Assembly: GCF_031656915.1 (NCBI RefSeq)
Contig: NZ_CP134227.1
Location: forward strand, 2,480,001-2,544,000
Length of the DNA stretch: 64,000 nt
Reading direction: 5' to 3'
Source of the DNA: Nocardioides marmorisolisilvae
Lineage (GTDB): Bacteria > Actinomycetota > Actinomycetes > Propionibacteriales > Nocardioidaceae
Shown: piece by piece, positions 31,771 through 40,838 of the stretch
Layout of the letters: each line of letters starts with the position of its first letter
Numbering within the stretch: position 1 is the stretch's first letter
Made by a program: the position numbers and the translations under genes
The notes under the pieces: model-generated
What the model was told of the DNA's origin: nothing
The model's database searches: none
The model's input: the letters and a program-made list of their open reading frames with translations, nothing else

Positions 31771-32987
31771 GTCCCCAGTTCGCGGCACGACGCGCTGCCG
31801 AGGAATTCGCGAGCGTCATCGACGGGCCCACCCGATCGGACGTGGCCGATCGCTACGCCGACCTCGTCGGCACCGTCATGCTGCTCCGCGAGCACCCGCA
31901 GCCCCTGCCGCGCCCCGAGTTCGTCACCGACCTGCGCGAGCGCCTCATGGATGCCGCAGACCTGCTCCCCGCGCAGCCGACCCGGCTTCGTCCGTCGGCG
32001 CCGGCGCGTCGACGGCCCGCGGGCTGGCGGCAACGCCACCTCGGCGCGGCCGCGGCGGCACTGGTCCTGGTGGGCGGCACCGCCGGCATGGCTGCGGCGG
32101 CCCAGTCCGCGCTCCCCGGCCAGGCCCTCTACCCGGTCAAGCGCGGCATCGAGCAGGTCGAGGTCCAGATGTCCGGCAACGACGCGGCGCGCGGCCGGCA
32201 GCTGCTCGTCCAGGCCGGCACCCGGCTCGAGGAGGTCCGGTCCCTGGTCGCCGAGCCCAGTGAGGCCCATGCGACGCCACAGCTCGTCGACCAGACCCTG
32301 GCGGCCTTCACCGCAAGCGCGGACCAGGGCTCCGACCTGCTGTTCCGCAGCTATCAGTCCGGCGGCGAGAACGACGACATCGCTGCGGTCCGTGACTTCA
32401 CCGCGGGCCACATGAGCGCGCTGCGGCAGCTCGCCGCGCACGCTCCGTCGCAGAGCAGCCCGGCCTTCCGCCGAGCCGGTTCGGCCGTGGCCGACATCGA
32501 TCAGCAGGCCCGCACGCTGTGCGGTGCGTGCTCCGACCGGGCTCCGGTGAGCCTCCCGCGGGTGCTGGACGACATGGTGTCCGCCCGATCACTGACCGCG
32601 TTGGTCACGGTGCCGACCGCCCGGGCCGACCAGGCCGCCCGCGCGGGCAGCAGGGCCCGGGCCGAGGCTCGCGCAGCCCAGGAAGCGGCATCGCGGTCGG
32701 CCGGGACGGGAGCCACGACGCACACCCCGTCCCTGAGCAGCCCGGGAGCCACCAGCACGGCGCCGCCCGCGGCCGGCGCGTCGACTCCTCAGGTCGGCAC
32801 GCTGGGCGCCGCGCTTCCCAAGCCGAGCAAGCACCCCGTGACCGACCTGGTCAAGGGGCTGACCAGTGGCGTTCCGTTGGCCAACGGGCTCGGTGACACG
32901 CTGAACGGCGTGACCGCGCCCCTCGACGACACCCTCAACGGCGTCGGTGACGCCGTGAAGGGTCTGCTCAACCCGCCCCAGGGCTGA
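31767..32987 (+). CDS. DUF5667 membrane protein, probable RsbN-like anti-sigma factor
   Basis: A 406-residue single-pass membrane protein. The cytoplasmic N-terminus (about residues 1-90) contains FAARRAAEEFASVIDG and LRERLMDAADLLPAQP, like the sigma-binding part of RsbN. A membrane helix follows (LGAAAAALVLVGGTAGMAAAA). The extracytoplasmic part starts ALPGQALYPVKRGIEQVEVQM, the DUF5667 signature, and ends in Ala/Pro-rich linkers and a repetitive tail. In Streptomyces the gene after bldN encodes the anti-sigma factor RsbN, and the arrangement here is the same. Anti-sigma function is inferred. Confidence 0.75.
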   Translation: MSPQFAARRAAEEFASVIDGPTRSDVADRYADLVGTVMLLREHPQPLPRPEFVTDLRERLMDAADLLPAQPTRLRPSAPARRRPAGWRQRHLGAAAAALVLVGGTAGMAAAAQSALPGQALYPVKRGIEQVEVQMSGNDAARGRQLLVQAGTRLEEVRSLVAEPSEAHATPQLVDQTLAAFTASADQGSDLLFRSYQSGGENDDIAAVRDFTAGHMSALRQLAAHAPSQSSPAFRRAGSAVADIDQQARTLCGACSDRAPVSLPRVLDDMVSARSLTALVTVPTARADQAARAGSRARAEARAAQEAASRSAGTGATTHTPSLSSPGATSTAPPAAGASTPQVGTLGAALPKPSKHPVTDLVKGLTSGVPLANGLGDTLNGVTAPLDDTLNGVGDAVKGLLNPPQG

Positions 32988-33029
32988 TCCTTCGACCGGT
33001 TCGGCACCTGGGGGCGAGCGGCGAGGCCG

Positions 33030-34148
33030 TCAGGAGAAGACGGACTTGCGCTGCATCAGGAGCGCGTAGAGCGTCTGCTGCACCGACTCGCGGACCTGAT
33101 CGGTGACGTTGAAGACCAGCATCGGATCGTCGGCCGCCGCCGGGTCGTACTCGTCGGTGCGGATCGGCTCGCCGAACTCGATGAGCCACTTCGAGGGCAG
33201 GGGCACCAGTCCGAGCGGACCGAGCAGCGGGAACAGCGGCGTGATCGGGATGTAGGGCACCCCCAGCAGCCGGGCGAGCGAGGGGATGTTGCCGACCAGC
33301 GGGTAGATCTCCTCGGCCCCCACCACCGACGTCGGGATGATCGGTACGCCGGTCCGGATCGCGGCCGAGACGAAGCCACCCCGACCGAAGCGCTGAAGCT
33401 TGTAGCGCTCGGAGAAGGGCTTGCCGATGCCCTTGAACCCCTCGGGCCAGACGCCGACGAGCTCACCGCCGCGCAGCATCCGCTCGGCATCCTCGTTGCA
33501 GGCGAGCGTGGTCCCGGCCCGGCGGGCGAGCTCGCTGACCACGGGCAGTCGGAAGACCAGGTCCGCGCCCAGCGGACGCAGGAACCGGTGCGCGTGATCG
33601 TGGATGCTCACCATCGTCATCAACCCGTCGACCGGGATCGTGCCGGAGTGGTTGGAGACGACCAGCGCGCCGCCCTCGGCAGGGATGTTCTCGGCGCCGC
33701 GCACCTCGACCCGGAACCACTTCTCCTTGATCGGCCGCAGGGCCGCGACCAGGAACCGCTCGGTGACCTCGGGGTCGAAGCCGAACTCGTCGACGGTGTA
33801 GTCGCCGGTGACCCGGCGCCGCAGGAAGGCCAGGAACTCGGCCAGCCGGGGCTCCCAGGTGTCCCCGAAGATCTCCTTGGAGGCCGAGGTGAAGGCCGCG
33901 AGCCAGTCGCCCACCGGAATGCCGTGCGTCGGTCGGCCGGCCGGGTGGGTGGTGACCGGAGCGCGGTCGGTCGGGACCGGGGGCTGGTTCGTCAGCTCCG
34001 CAGGGTCGGGCGCGTCAGGGTCGACCACGGGGCGGCGAGCCGGCTTCTTCCCGGCCAGGCTGCGGGCCGACGCGGACGGTCGCGCGGCACCGGTGCCGCG
34101 ACCGGGGCGACCACGGGTGCCGATCGGGATCACGTTGCCCTCGCTCAT
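33030..34148 (-). CDS. lysophospholipid acyltransferase family protein
   Basis: A 372-residue PlsC-fold glycerolipid acyltransferase. The catalytic block is VVSNHSGTIPVDGLMTM (HX5D), with the second block GVWPEGFKGIGKPFSERYKL holding the conserved EG and the third block VPIIPTSVVGAEEIYP. The first 75 residues are a low-complexity Pro/Arg-rich stretch. It probably acylates a lysophospholipid or glycerol-3-phosphate derivative at the membrane. Its neighbour order matches Rv0502 in M. tuberculosis by recall. ATG 34148 overlaps the epimerase stop. Confidence 0.85.
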   Translation of the reverse strand: MSEGNVIPIGTRGRPGRGTGAARPSASARSLAGKKPARRPVVDPDAPDPAELTNQPPVPTDRAPVTTHPAGRPTHGIPVGDWLAAFTSASKEIFGDTWEPRLAEFLAFLRRRVTGDYTVDEFGFDPEVTERFLVAALRPIKEKWFRVEVRGAENIPAEGGALVVSNHSGTIPVDGLMTMVSIHDHAHRFLRPLGADLVFRLPVVSELARRAGTTLACNEDAERMLRGGELVGVWPEGFKGIGKPFSERYKLQRFGRGGFVSAAIRTGVPIIPTSVVGAEEIYPLVGNIPSLARLLGVPYIPITPLFPLLGPLGLVPLPSKWLIEFGEPIRTDEYDPAAADDPMLVFNVTDQVRESVQQTLYALLMQRKSVFS

Positions 34149-35164
34149 CCGGCTCCTCCTGACAGGGCCCGGACCAGTGTCGTCTCCGCGGCCCGGACCC
34201 GGTCGGCACGGAGCACACCCGGCTTGATCCCCGCCGCGAAGTCGTCGAAGGCCTGCTCGGTCGAGTAGACCGGCTCGTAGCCGAGCTCGGTGCGCATCCG
34301 GGTGTTGTCCACCCCGCGCCCATAGGTGAGGAAGGCGACCTGCTCGGGGGAGAAGTCGACCCGCTTGGCCTGACCGACGGTGGAGCCGAACGCCGACACC
34401 GCGAACGGTGGTAGCGGCAGGGCCGGCTTGCCGAGCCGGCGTACCGCCTGGGACAGCATCATCACGCCGTCACCGGCGATGTTGAACGTCCCGGGGACGT
34501 CGTGGAGCGTCGCGCGCTCGAGTGCTCCGTGGGCGTCGTGCTCGTGCAGGAACTGCAGCCGCGGGTCGAACCCGAGGACGGTCGGCACCAACGGCAGCCG
34601 GAAGTACGCCGTCAGCGGGGAGTACACGATCGGGCCCATCATGTTCGCCATCCGCAGGGTGGTGACGCGTACGTCGGGGCGGCGACGGGCGAACCCGCGC
34701 ACGTAGGACTCGACCTCGCCGACGTCCTTGGGAAATCCGGTCCGAGGCGCTCGCCGGGCGTTCATGCCCTCGACGAACATCGCCGGGTCGCGGTTGGAGG
34801 CGCCGTACACCGCAGTGCTGGACCGGACCACCAGGTGACGCAGCTGCGGCGCCTGCTGGCAGGCCGCGAGCAGCTGCATGGTCCCGATGACGTTGAGCTC
34901 CTTCATCGAGCCGCTGCCACCCGGCGCCGGTCGTGAGGCGACGGCCGCGTGCACGACAGTGTCGACCTGCTCGCGGATCATGACCTTGGCGATCACCGGG
35001 TTCCGGATGTCGGCACGGACGAACTGCATCCGGCCGACACCGAGCTTGGGCGGGGTCACGTCGACACCGACCACCCGCTCGATGTCAGGGTGCTCGGCGA
35101 GCCGCCGTGCGAACCGCCTGCCCAGGTCGCCGGCAACCCCTGTGACGAGTACGACGCGACCCAT
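34145..35164 (-). CDS. NAD-dependent epimerase/dehydratase (extended SDR)
   Basis: A 339-residue short-chain dehydrogenase of the extended type. It begins MGRVVLVTGVAGDLGRRFA (TGxxGxxG nucleotide site). The active-site region has the SSTAVYG serine loop but no YxxxK follows it in the usual place (NRDPAMFVEG), so a sugar epimerase activity is doubtful. It is the counterpart, by position, of Rv0501 next to the acyltransferase. The reaction is unknown. Confidence 0.75.
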   Translation of the reverse strand: MGRVVLVTGVAGDLGRRFARRLAEHPDIERVVGVDVTPPKLGVGRMQFVRADIRNPVIAKVMIREQVDTVVHAAVASRPAPGGSGSMKELNVIGTMQLLAACQQAPQLRHLVVRSSTAVYGASNRDPAMFVEGMNARRAPRTGFPKDVGEVESYVRGFARRRPDVRVTTLRMANMMGPIVYSPLTAYFRLPLVPTVLGFDPRLQFLHEHDAHGALERATLHDVPGTFNIAGDGVMMLSQAVRRLGKPALPLPPFAVSAFGSTVGQAKRVDFSPEQVAFLTYGRGVDNTRMRTELGYEPVYSTEQAFDDFAAGIKPGVLRADRVRAAETTLVRALSGGAG

Positions 35165-35185
35165 GGGACTCGCTCGACGCTGGCG

Positions 35186-35287
35186 CTACTTGCCGAGGCG
35201 ACGACGCTGCACGCGCGTCTTCTTCAGCAGCTTGCGGTGCTTCTTCTTGGCCATGCGCTTGCGACGCTTCTTGATGACGGATCCCAC
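35186..35287 (-). CDS. small ribosomal subunit protein bS22 (AURKAIP1/COX24 domain)
   Basis: A 33-residue, extremely basic protein starting at GTG 35287: [17 protein letters not shown], then a [15 protein letters not shown] end. It is nearly identical in form to the mycobacterial small-subunit protein bS22, known from ribosome structures, which lies in the same gene neighbourhood (Rv0500B, between the excisionase-type gene and Rv0501). AAAGGGG precedes the start. It is easily missed because of its size. It probably binds 16S rRNA near the decoding region. Confidence 0.88.
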   Translation of the reverse strand: MGSVIKKRRKRMAKKKHRKLLKKTRVQRRRLGK

Positions 35288-35322
35288 GAACGCCCCTTTG
35301 GTGCGGTGAAGTCGAAGGGGCC

Positions 35323-35328
35323 AGCCTA
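35323..35328 (-). promoter_or_regulatory. -10 box for bS22
   Basis: TAGGCT on the minus strand gives a predicted start near 35316 and a short leader with an AAAGGGG ribosome binding site. It lies inside a GGGGCC...GGCCCC inverted repeat (35317-35336). Confidence 0.45.
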
Positions 35329-35404
35329 TCGGCCCCGACCGAGTCGCACGAATCGGAGGTGCCCGGGATCACGTCCGGACCGCTGCCTGCGACAGGCTCG
35401 GGGG

Positions 35405-35611
35405 TCAGCCGGTCTGGAAGAAGCTCTTGCGCAGGTACTCGTTCACGTCTTCCTCGCTCACCCGGAAGGAGCGACCGACCCGGACCGCGGGCAGGTCGCC
35501 CGAGTGCACGAGGCGGTAGACGGTCATCTTGGAGACGCGCATGACGGAGGCGACTTCAGCCACTGTCAGGAACTTGACCTCGGAGATGTCTCCGGACGTC
35601 TTGCTTGCCAT
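35405..35611 (-). CDS. excisionase-type helix-turn-helix DNA-binding protein
   Basis: A 68-residue MerR-like/AlpA-type winged helix: VKFLTVAEVASVMRVSKMTVY (shortened), then RLVHSGDLPAVRVGRSFRVSEEDVNEYLRKSF. This is the BldC/excisionase fold, and the sequence closely resembles the Rv0500A-type protein that sits between proC and bS22. Likely a small transcriptional regulator with unknown targets; no phage genes are near, so it is not a prophage excisionase. A TATTCT box lies 70 nt upstream. Confidence 0.85.
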   Translation of the reverse strand: MASKTSGDISEVKFLTVAEVASVMRVSKMTVYRLVHSGDLPAVRVGRSFRVSEEDVNEYLRKSFFQTG

Positions 35612-35683
35612 TTCGGACCGTTCTTTCCCGGCAGCGCTCCCTCGGCTTCCCCACCGACGGCCGCACCTGCACGCTCGAAAGGG

Positions 35684-35689
35684 AGAATA
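35684..35689 (-). promoter_or_regulatory. -10 box for the excisionase-type regulator
   Basis: TATTCT on the minus strand, 72 nt before ATG 35611, in a locally AT-richer stretch (35690-35790). No convincing -35 box is seen. Confidence 0.35.
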
Positions 35690-35787
35690 GGGCCTGTTGT
35701 GACTCGTGGGGAAGGGGTGAACCGTGAGATTTTTTCACGCCATCGGCGCGCCGACTTGCCTCAATACAATCAGACGCACTCAAATCG

Positions 35788-36591
35788 TCACTCCGAGCCG
35801 GCTGCCAGCTCCCTGGAGCGGTCCCGCGCGGCCTCCATCGCGGTGATGAACGCGGCCCTGACCTTGTGGTCCTCCAACTGCCGGATCGCGGCGGCGGTGG
35901 TCCCGCCCGGGGACGTGACCCGCTCCCGCAGCACGGTCGGGTGCTCGCCCGTCTCGCGCAGCAGCTTGGCGGAGCCGACCACCGTCTGGACCACCAGCTC
36001 GGTTGCGGTGCTTCGCGGCAGCCCGAGATGTACGCCGGCCTCGATCATGGCCTCGACCACGAAGAAGAGGTACGCCGGGCCCGACCCGGAGATCGCGGTG
36101 ACCGCATCGAGGTACTTCTCCGGCACCTGCAGCACTCGGCCGGTGGCGCGCATCAGCTGCTCGGCCCGGTCGAGGTGCGCGCCGTCGCAGTGGGTGCCGC
36201 CACTGATCGCAGCCATTCCCTCGTCGACCAGTGCGGGGGTATTGGGCATCACCCGGACCACCGCCACTCCGTCGGGGAGGTGCTGCTCGATGAAGGCGGT
36301 GGTGATGCCGGCCGCGAGCGAGACGACCAGCTGCCCGGCGTGCAGGTGCGGCGCCAGGTCGGTCAGCACGTCGGCCATGTCCTGCGGCTTGACCACGAGC
36401 AGCACGGTCTCGGCCCGGGCCACCTGGTCGGTGCCGGGCACCACGCTGACGCCGTAGCGCTCGGTGAGCTCGGAGGCGCGCTCGGCTCGCTTCTCGCAGA
36501 CCAGCAGGTCCGGGCCCGGCGTACCGGCGCGCAGCAGCCCGGAGAGGAGGGCCTCGCCCATCACGCCGACGCCGACGATCGCGATCGTCAT
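35788..36591 (-). CDS. proC: pyrroline-5-carboxylate reductase
   Basis: The 267-residue enzyme makes proline by reducing pyrroline-5-carboxylate with NAD(P)H. The nucleotide loop is MTIAIVGVGVMGEALLSG, conserved segments are VVRVMPNTPALV and AVTAISGSGPAYLFF, and the C-terminal signature is VTSPGGTTAAAIRQLE. ATG 36591 is the real start within a longer open frame. It is 14 nt downstream of a proline dehydrogenase gene, so synthesis and breakdown of proline are encoded side by side. Confidence 0.94.
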   Translation of the reverse strand: MTIAIVGVGVMGEALLSGLLRAGTPGPDLLVCEKRAERASELTERYGVSVVPGTDQVARAETVLLVVKPQDMADVLTDLAPHLHAGQLVVSLAAGITTAFIEQHLPDGVAVVRVMPNTPALVDEGMAAISGGTHCDGAHLDRAEQLMRATGRVLQVPEKYLDAVTAISGSGPAYLFFVVEAMIEAGVHLGLPRSTATELVVQTVVGSAKLLRETGEHPTVLRERVTSPGGTTAAAIRQLEDHKVRAAFITAMEAARDRSRELAAGSE

Positions 36592-36605
36592 CGCGGAACC
36601 ACCCT

Positions 36606-37541
36606 CTACCTCTTGGAGACCAGCGAACGCAGGAAGAATGTCAGGTTGGCAGGGCGCTCGGCGAGCCTTCTCATCAGGTAGCCGTACCACTCGCGGCCAT
36701 AGGGAAGATAGACCCGGACGGTCTCGCCGCCGGCGGCGAGACGGCGCTGCTCGTCGGGTCGGATCCCGTAGAGCATCTGGAACTCGTAGCTACCCGGCAT
36801 CCGCCCGTTGCGCGTGGCGAGCGCGGTGGCGATCCGGATCATCCGCGGGTCGTGGGTGGCGACCATCGGGTAGCCCTGCCCGGCCATGAGCACCTTCAGA
36901 CAGCGCACATAGGACTTGTCGACCTCGAGCCGGTCGGTCCACGCGACGGAGTCGGGCTCGTTGTAGGCACCCTTGCAGAGCCGGACCCGGGAGCCCTCGT
37001 GCGCGAGCGCGCGACAGTCCCCCTCGGTGCGCCGCAGGTAGGCCTGCAGTACCGCACCGGTCTCCGGATGGTCCTTGCGCAGCTCGTGCAGGGTCGTCAA
37101 GGTCTGGTCGGTGGTGGTGTGGTCCTCCATGTCGATGGTGACCGTGGTGCCCACGTTGCGAGCGGCGCGACAGATCCGGCGCGCGTTCTCCAGGGACACC
37201 TTCGGGCCCACCTCGGGCAGCGCCTGCCCGATCGCAGACAGCTTCACGCTCACCTCGGCGCCATGGGCGAGGCCGGCCGCCGCGAGCTGGTCGATGAGCT
37301 CGAGGTAGGCGGTCACGATCGCCTCGGCCTGCTGCTCGTCACGGGTGTCCTCGCCGAGGTGGTCGATGCTCACCACCAGACCGTCATCGACGAGGGCGCG
37401 GGTGGCCGCGACGGCGTCCGCAGTCGTCTCGCCGGGGACGTAGCGGTTGACGATGGTGCTGCTGATCGGCAGTCGGGTGACCAGGTCCTTCACCCGGGAA
37501 CTGCGGGACAGCAGCAGCAGTGGTTCGCGAAGCACGCCCAC
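36606..37541 (-). CDS. proline dehydrogenase
   Basis: A 311-residue monofunctional FAD-dependent proline dehydrogenase that oxidises proline to pyrroline-5-carboxylate and feeds the quinone pool. The barrel motifs are VSIDHLGED near the N-terminus, VTIDMEDHTTTDQTL, VRLCKGAYNEP and the C-terminal VRVYLPYGREWYGYLMRRLAERPAN, of which the YxxxRRLAERP substrate site is diagnostic. GTG 37541 is the start, with GTG 37535 also possible. Confidence 0.92.
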   Translation of the reverse strand: MGVLREPLLLLSRSSRVKDLVTRLPISSTIVNRYVPGETTADAVAATRALVDDGLVVSIDHLGEDTRDEQQAEAIVTAYLELIDQLAAAGLAHGAEVSVKLSAIGQALPEVGPKVSLENARRICRAARNVGTTVTIDMEDHTTTDQTLTTLHELRKDHPETGAVLQAYLRRTEGDCRALAHEGSRVRLCKGAYNEPDSVAWTDRLEVDKSYVRCLKVLMAGQGYPMVATHDPRMIRIATALATRNGRMPGSYEFQMLYGIRPDEQRRLAAGGETVRVYLPYGREWYGYLMRRLAERPANLTFFLRSLVSKR

Positions 37542-37578
37542 ACCGTACGCCGGAGCCTGCCGCCCGGCTCAGCCCACC

Positions 37579-38310
37579 TCAGGCGGAGCGCCGACGCAGC
37601 GTGAGCGCGCCCAGCACGAGACCGGCGAGCACGTAGGCGACCACGATCGCGAGGTCGCCCCACGTCCCGTCCGACCCATGGGTGACGTGATCGATCGCGT
37701 CCACGGCGTACGACAGTGGCAGCACGTCGGAGACCTGGCGGAGTACGTCCGGCAGGGCGCTGCGCTCGATGAACAGCCCGCACAGCAGGATCTGCGGGAT
37801 CACCACCGCCGGCATGAACTGGACGGCCTGGAACTCCGTACGCGCGAAGGCCGAGACGAACAGGCCCAACGCGGTCCCCAGCACCGCGTCGACGATGGCG
37901 ACCAGACACAGCAGCGCGACCGGACCGGCGACGTCGAGGCCGAGGAAGAGCACACAGGTCCCCACCGCCAGCACCGACTGCACCACCGCCACCAGGCCGA
38001 AGGCGAGGGCGTACCCGCCCAGGAAGTCACCCTTGCCCATCGGCATCGCGAGCAACCGCTCGAGCGTGCCCGACGTGCGCTCGCGCAGGGTCGTCACCGA
38101 GGTGACCAGGAACATCACGATGAACGGGATCAGCGCCAGCATCGGCGGCGCCAGGGACCCGAAGCCAGCGACCGCGCTGTTGCGGAACATCCACCACAGC
38201 AGCGCCATGATCGCGCAGGGCAGCACCACCAGCATCACGAGAGTACGGCGGTCGCGGCGCAGCTGGATGAGCACCCGCGCGGCCACCGCCAGGGTGATCC
38301 GGGGAGTCAT
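37579..38310 (-). CDS. ABC-2 type exporter permease
   Basis: A 243-residue integral membrane protein with six hydrophobic helices, the first being RTLVMLVVLPCAIMALLWWMF and the last LAIVVAYVLAGLVLGALTL. The region between helices 2 and 3 (TTLRERTSGTLERLLAMPM) is the ABC-2 signature. It forms a channel with the ATPase encoded just upstream, whose stop overlaps this ATG. The exported substrate, lipid, peptide or drug, is not known. Confidence 0.88.
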   Translation of the reverse strand: MTPRITLAVAARVLIQLRRDRRTLVMLVVLPCAIMALLWWMFRNSAVAGFGSLAPPMLALIPFIVMFLVTSVTTLRERTSGTLERLLAMPMGKGDFLGGYALAFGLVAVVQSVLAVGTCVLFLGLDVAGPVALLCLVAIVDAVLGTALGLFVSAFARTEFQAVQFMPAVVIPQILLCGLFIERSALPDVLRQVSDVLPLSYAVDAIDHVTHGSDGTWGDLAIVVAYVLAGLVLGALTLRRRSA

Positions 38311-39044
38311 GGCGTGCCCTCGACGATCGCGAGGAAGGCCTGCTCGACGGTGGTCGTGCCGGTCCGCTGCTTGATCTCCGCAGGGGTGCCGTCGGCCAGG
38401 AAGACGCCGTCGCGCATCAGCAGCAGCCGGTCGCACCGCTCGGCCTCGTCCATGACGTGGCTGGAGACGAGGACGGCGGCTCCTGCATCGGCGAGGTCGT
38501 GGAACATCTTCCACAGCTGCAACCGCAGCACCGGGTCGAGGCCGACAGTCGGCTCGTCGAGCACCAGGAGGTCCGGGCTGTGCAGCAGCGCGACGGCAAG
38601 GCTCACCCGGGAGCGCTGGCCACCGCTGAGGTCGCGGACGACCTGGTCGCGGTGGTCGACGAGGTCCACCTGCTCGACGAGCGCGTCCACCCGGGCCGCT
38701 CCCACGCCGAGCACCCGGGCGAAGAAGCGGAGGTTCTCGCGCACGCTGAGGTCGTCGTACACGCTCGCGGCCTGGGTGACGTAGCCGATCCGGGAGCGCA
38801 GCTGCCGAGCGCCCGCCGGCTGGCCCAGCACCCTGGCGCTGCCGGTGACGCCGGCCTGGACCCCGACGAGGGTGCGCATCAGGGTCGACTTGCCGCAGCC
38901 GGACGGCCCGAGCAGGCCGGTGACCTGGCCGGCGGGGATGGTGAAGTCGAGCCCGTGCAGCACCTCCCGGTCGCCTCGGTGCACGACCAGGCCCTGCACC
39001 TCGACCGCGTGGGCCTGCACCCGCTCTGCCGCTGCTGCGGTCAT
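38307..39044 (-). CDS. ABC transporter ATP-binding protein
   Basis: A 245-residue ABC ATPase: Walker A GPSGCGKST, Q-loop IGYVTQAASVYDDLS, signature LSGGQRSRVSLAVAL, Walker B LLVLDEPTVGLD and H-loop SSHVMDE. It is the energising partner of the ABC-2 permease and resembles drug/lipid exporter ATPases. ATG 39044 starts before MTAAAAERVQ; the longer open frame runs through the TIM-barrel gene in another frame. Confidence 0.9.
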   Translation of the reverse strand: MTAAAAERVQAHAVEVQGLVVHRGDREVLHGLDFTIPAGQVTGLLGPSGCGKSTLMRTLVGVQAGVTGSARVLGQPAGARQLRSRIGYVTQAASVYDDLSVRENLRFFARVLGVGAARVDALVEQVDLVDHRDQVVRDLSGGQRSRVSLAVALLHSPDLLVLDEPTVGLDPVLRLQLWKMFHDLADAGAAVLVSSHVMDEAERCDRLLLMRDGVFLADGTPAEIKQRTGTTTVEQAFLAIVEGTP

Positions 39045-39048
39045 GGGC

Positions 39049-39846
39049 TCACCCTCGCACGCCGGAGAAGTGCAACCGGGCGAAGGCGAGTGACTCGAGC
39101 AGGTCCGCCTCCCGGGCCTCACGGGTGCCGGCCCGACGGGTGTTGATCTCGACGACGATGTGCCCGTCGAAGGCCGACCCGTGCAGCTGCTCGAGCAGCT
39201 CTGCACACGGCTGACTCCCGCGTCCGGGCACCAGATGCTCGTCCTTGGCCGACCCGCTGCCGTCGGTGAGGTGGATGTGCCGCAGCCGATCTCCCAGCCT
39301 CTCGGCCAGCTCCAACGGGTCCGACTGCGCGGTCGCCGCATGGGAGAGGTCCAAGGTGGTGTTCGCGTAGGGCTGCTCGGAGGGGTCCCACCCGGGCAGG
39401 TAGACCTGCATCGACCGGCGGGCCGCGCGCCACGGGTACATGTTCTCGACGGCGAAGGCGACGCCGGTACGGCGCTCCAGGTCGGCGATGCCATCGACGA
39501 AGCCGTCGGCGTACTCCCGCTGCCATCGGAACGGCGGATGGACCACCACGACGTCCGCGCCGAGGTCGCCGGCCATCTCGGCGCTGCGCTCCAGCTTCTG
39601 CCAGGGCTCCGTGCCCCAGACCCGTTGGGTGATCAGCAGGCAGGGCGCGTGCACCGCACACACCGGCATCTCGTGGTAGTCGGCCAGCGACTTCAACCGG
39701 TCCGAGCGCTGGCTGGTGCTGTCGATCGACACCATCACCTCGACCGCGTCGTAGCCCAACCGGGCCGCATAGGCGAAGGCGTGCGACGTGTTCTCGGGGT
39801 AGACCGAGGCGGTGGACAGCGCGAACAGCGAGGTCATCGCCGTCAC
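39049..39846 (-). CDS. sugar phosphate isomerase/epimerase (AP endonuclease 2-fold)
   Basis: A 265-residue TIM-barrel protein. Metal-site strands are [35 protein letters not shown] and VVEINTRRA, matching the xylose isomerase-like fold. The conserved neighbourhood (Rv0498, recalled) has no assigned substrate. GTG 39846 overlaps the ppx stop by GTGA; ATG 39837 is a second option. Confidence 0.82.
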   Translation of the reverse strand: MTAMTSLFALSTASVYPENTSHAFAYAARLGYDAVEVMVSIDSTSQRSDRLKSLADYHEMPVCAVHAPCLLITQRVWGTEPWQKLERSAEMAGDLGADVVVVHPPFRWQREYADGFVDGIADLERRTGVAFAVENMYPWRAARRSMQVYLPGWDPSEQPYANTTLDLSHAATAQSDPLELAERLGDRLRHIHLTDGSGSAKDEHLVPGRGSQPCAELLEQLHGSAFDGHIVVEINTRRAGTREAREADLLESLAFARLHFSGVRG

Positions 39847-40781
39847 CCGCCCAGCACGCTGAGCCGGTCGATCCGGTCGAGCAGCACGCCCTCACGCAAC
39901 GCCCACGGGCAGATCTCGAGCTCAGGGACCTCGAAGATGTCCATCACCGCCGAGGCGACCAGCGCTCCGGCCACCAGCTGGTGCGCCCGCGCCGCGGAGA
40001 CACCCGGAAGTCCGGAGATCTCGTCGAGGGACATGTCCACCAGCTTGGGGATCCACGCCTCGAGGTCCTCGGCGGCGAGCAGCCGGCGGACGAACTGCCC
40101 TTCGGCGGAGGGCGCCGCCCCACACACACGCGCCAGCGACCGGAAGGTCTTCGAGGTCGCGACGGCGTGGTCCGGCGCGCCAGCACGCAGTACCTCCCCG
40201 GCGTCACGGGCGAGGTCCGCCCGGATCCGGCGGCGCAGCTCACGGACCGCGTCCGGGTCGGGCCGCCTGCCGACGAAGTGCTCCCGGGTCAGCCGGCCCG
40301 CACCGAGCGGCAGGGACTGCGCCACCGACGGCGCCTCGTCGGCACCGGTGGCGATCTCCAGGGAGCCGCCACCGATGTCGAAGACGGCCAGCCGTCCCGA
40401 GGACCAGCCGAACCAGCGACGTACGGCGAGGAAGGTCAGCCGGGCCTCGTCCTCGCCCGGCAGCACCCGCAGGTCCGCTCCGGTGTGCTCGAGGACGTGA
40501 GCCAGGACGGCCTCGGAGTTGGTGGCGTCGCGCACCGCCGAGGTGGCGAAGGCGTAGATCTCCTCGCAGCCCTTGTCCTCGGCGAGCTCCAGGGCGTTGG
40601 CGACGAAGGCGGTCAGCGCCGCGGTGCCCGAGTCCGCCAGCATCCCGGCCGGGTCCAGGTGCTCGGCGAGGCGCAGCGGCTCCTTGTACGACGAGGCCGG
40701 CAGCGGGGCCGCGCCCGCATGGGCGTCGACGACAAGCAGGTGCCCGGTGTTCGAGCCGATGTCAAGGACGCCCAGGCGCAC
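39843..40781 (-). CDS. Ppx/GppA exopolyphosphatase family protein
   Basis: A 312-residue protein of the actin/Hsp70 ATPase fold. It starts [20 protein letters not shown], has the acidic and phosphate loops [20 protein letters not shown] and [14 protein letters not shown], and lacks the extra C-terminal HD domain of long Ppx proteins. It hydrolyses polyphosphate or pppGpp. The M. tuberculosis neighbour Rv0496 (ppx1) is the counterpart by position. Start GTG 40781. Confidence 0.9.
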   Translation of the reverse strand: MRLGVLDIGSNTGHLLVVDAHAGAAPLPASSYKEPLRLAEHLDPAGMLADSGTAALTAFVANALELAEDKGCEEIYAFATSAVRDATNSEAVLAHVLEHTGADLRVLPGEDEARLTFLAVRRWFGWSSGRLAVFDIGGGSLEIATGADEAPSVAQSLPLGAGRLTREHFVGRRPDPDAVRELRRRIRADLARDAGEVLRAGAPDHAVATSKTFRSLARVCGAAPSAEGQFVRRLLAAEDLEAWIPKLVDMSLDEISGLPGVSAARAHQLVAGALVASAVMDIFEVPELEICPWALREGVLLDRIDRLSVLGG

Positions 40782-40838
40782 GTGGCGAGCCTACAAGCGT
40801 TGCAGCACGCGACGGCGGCCACGCGCGGCTCGAGGCGA

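Noticed and set aside
35405-35611. Prophage excisionase
   Set aside because: No integrase or phage genes are nearby; the protein matches the conserved chromosomal Rv0500A-type family.
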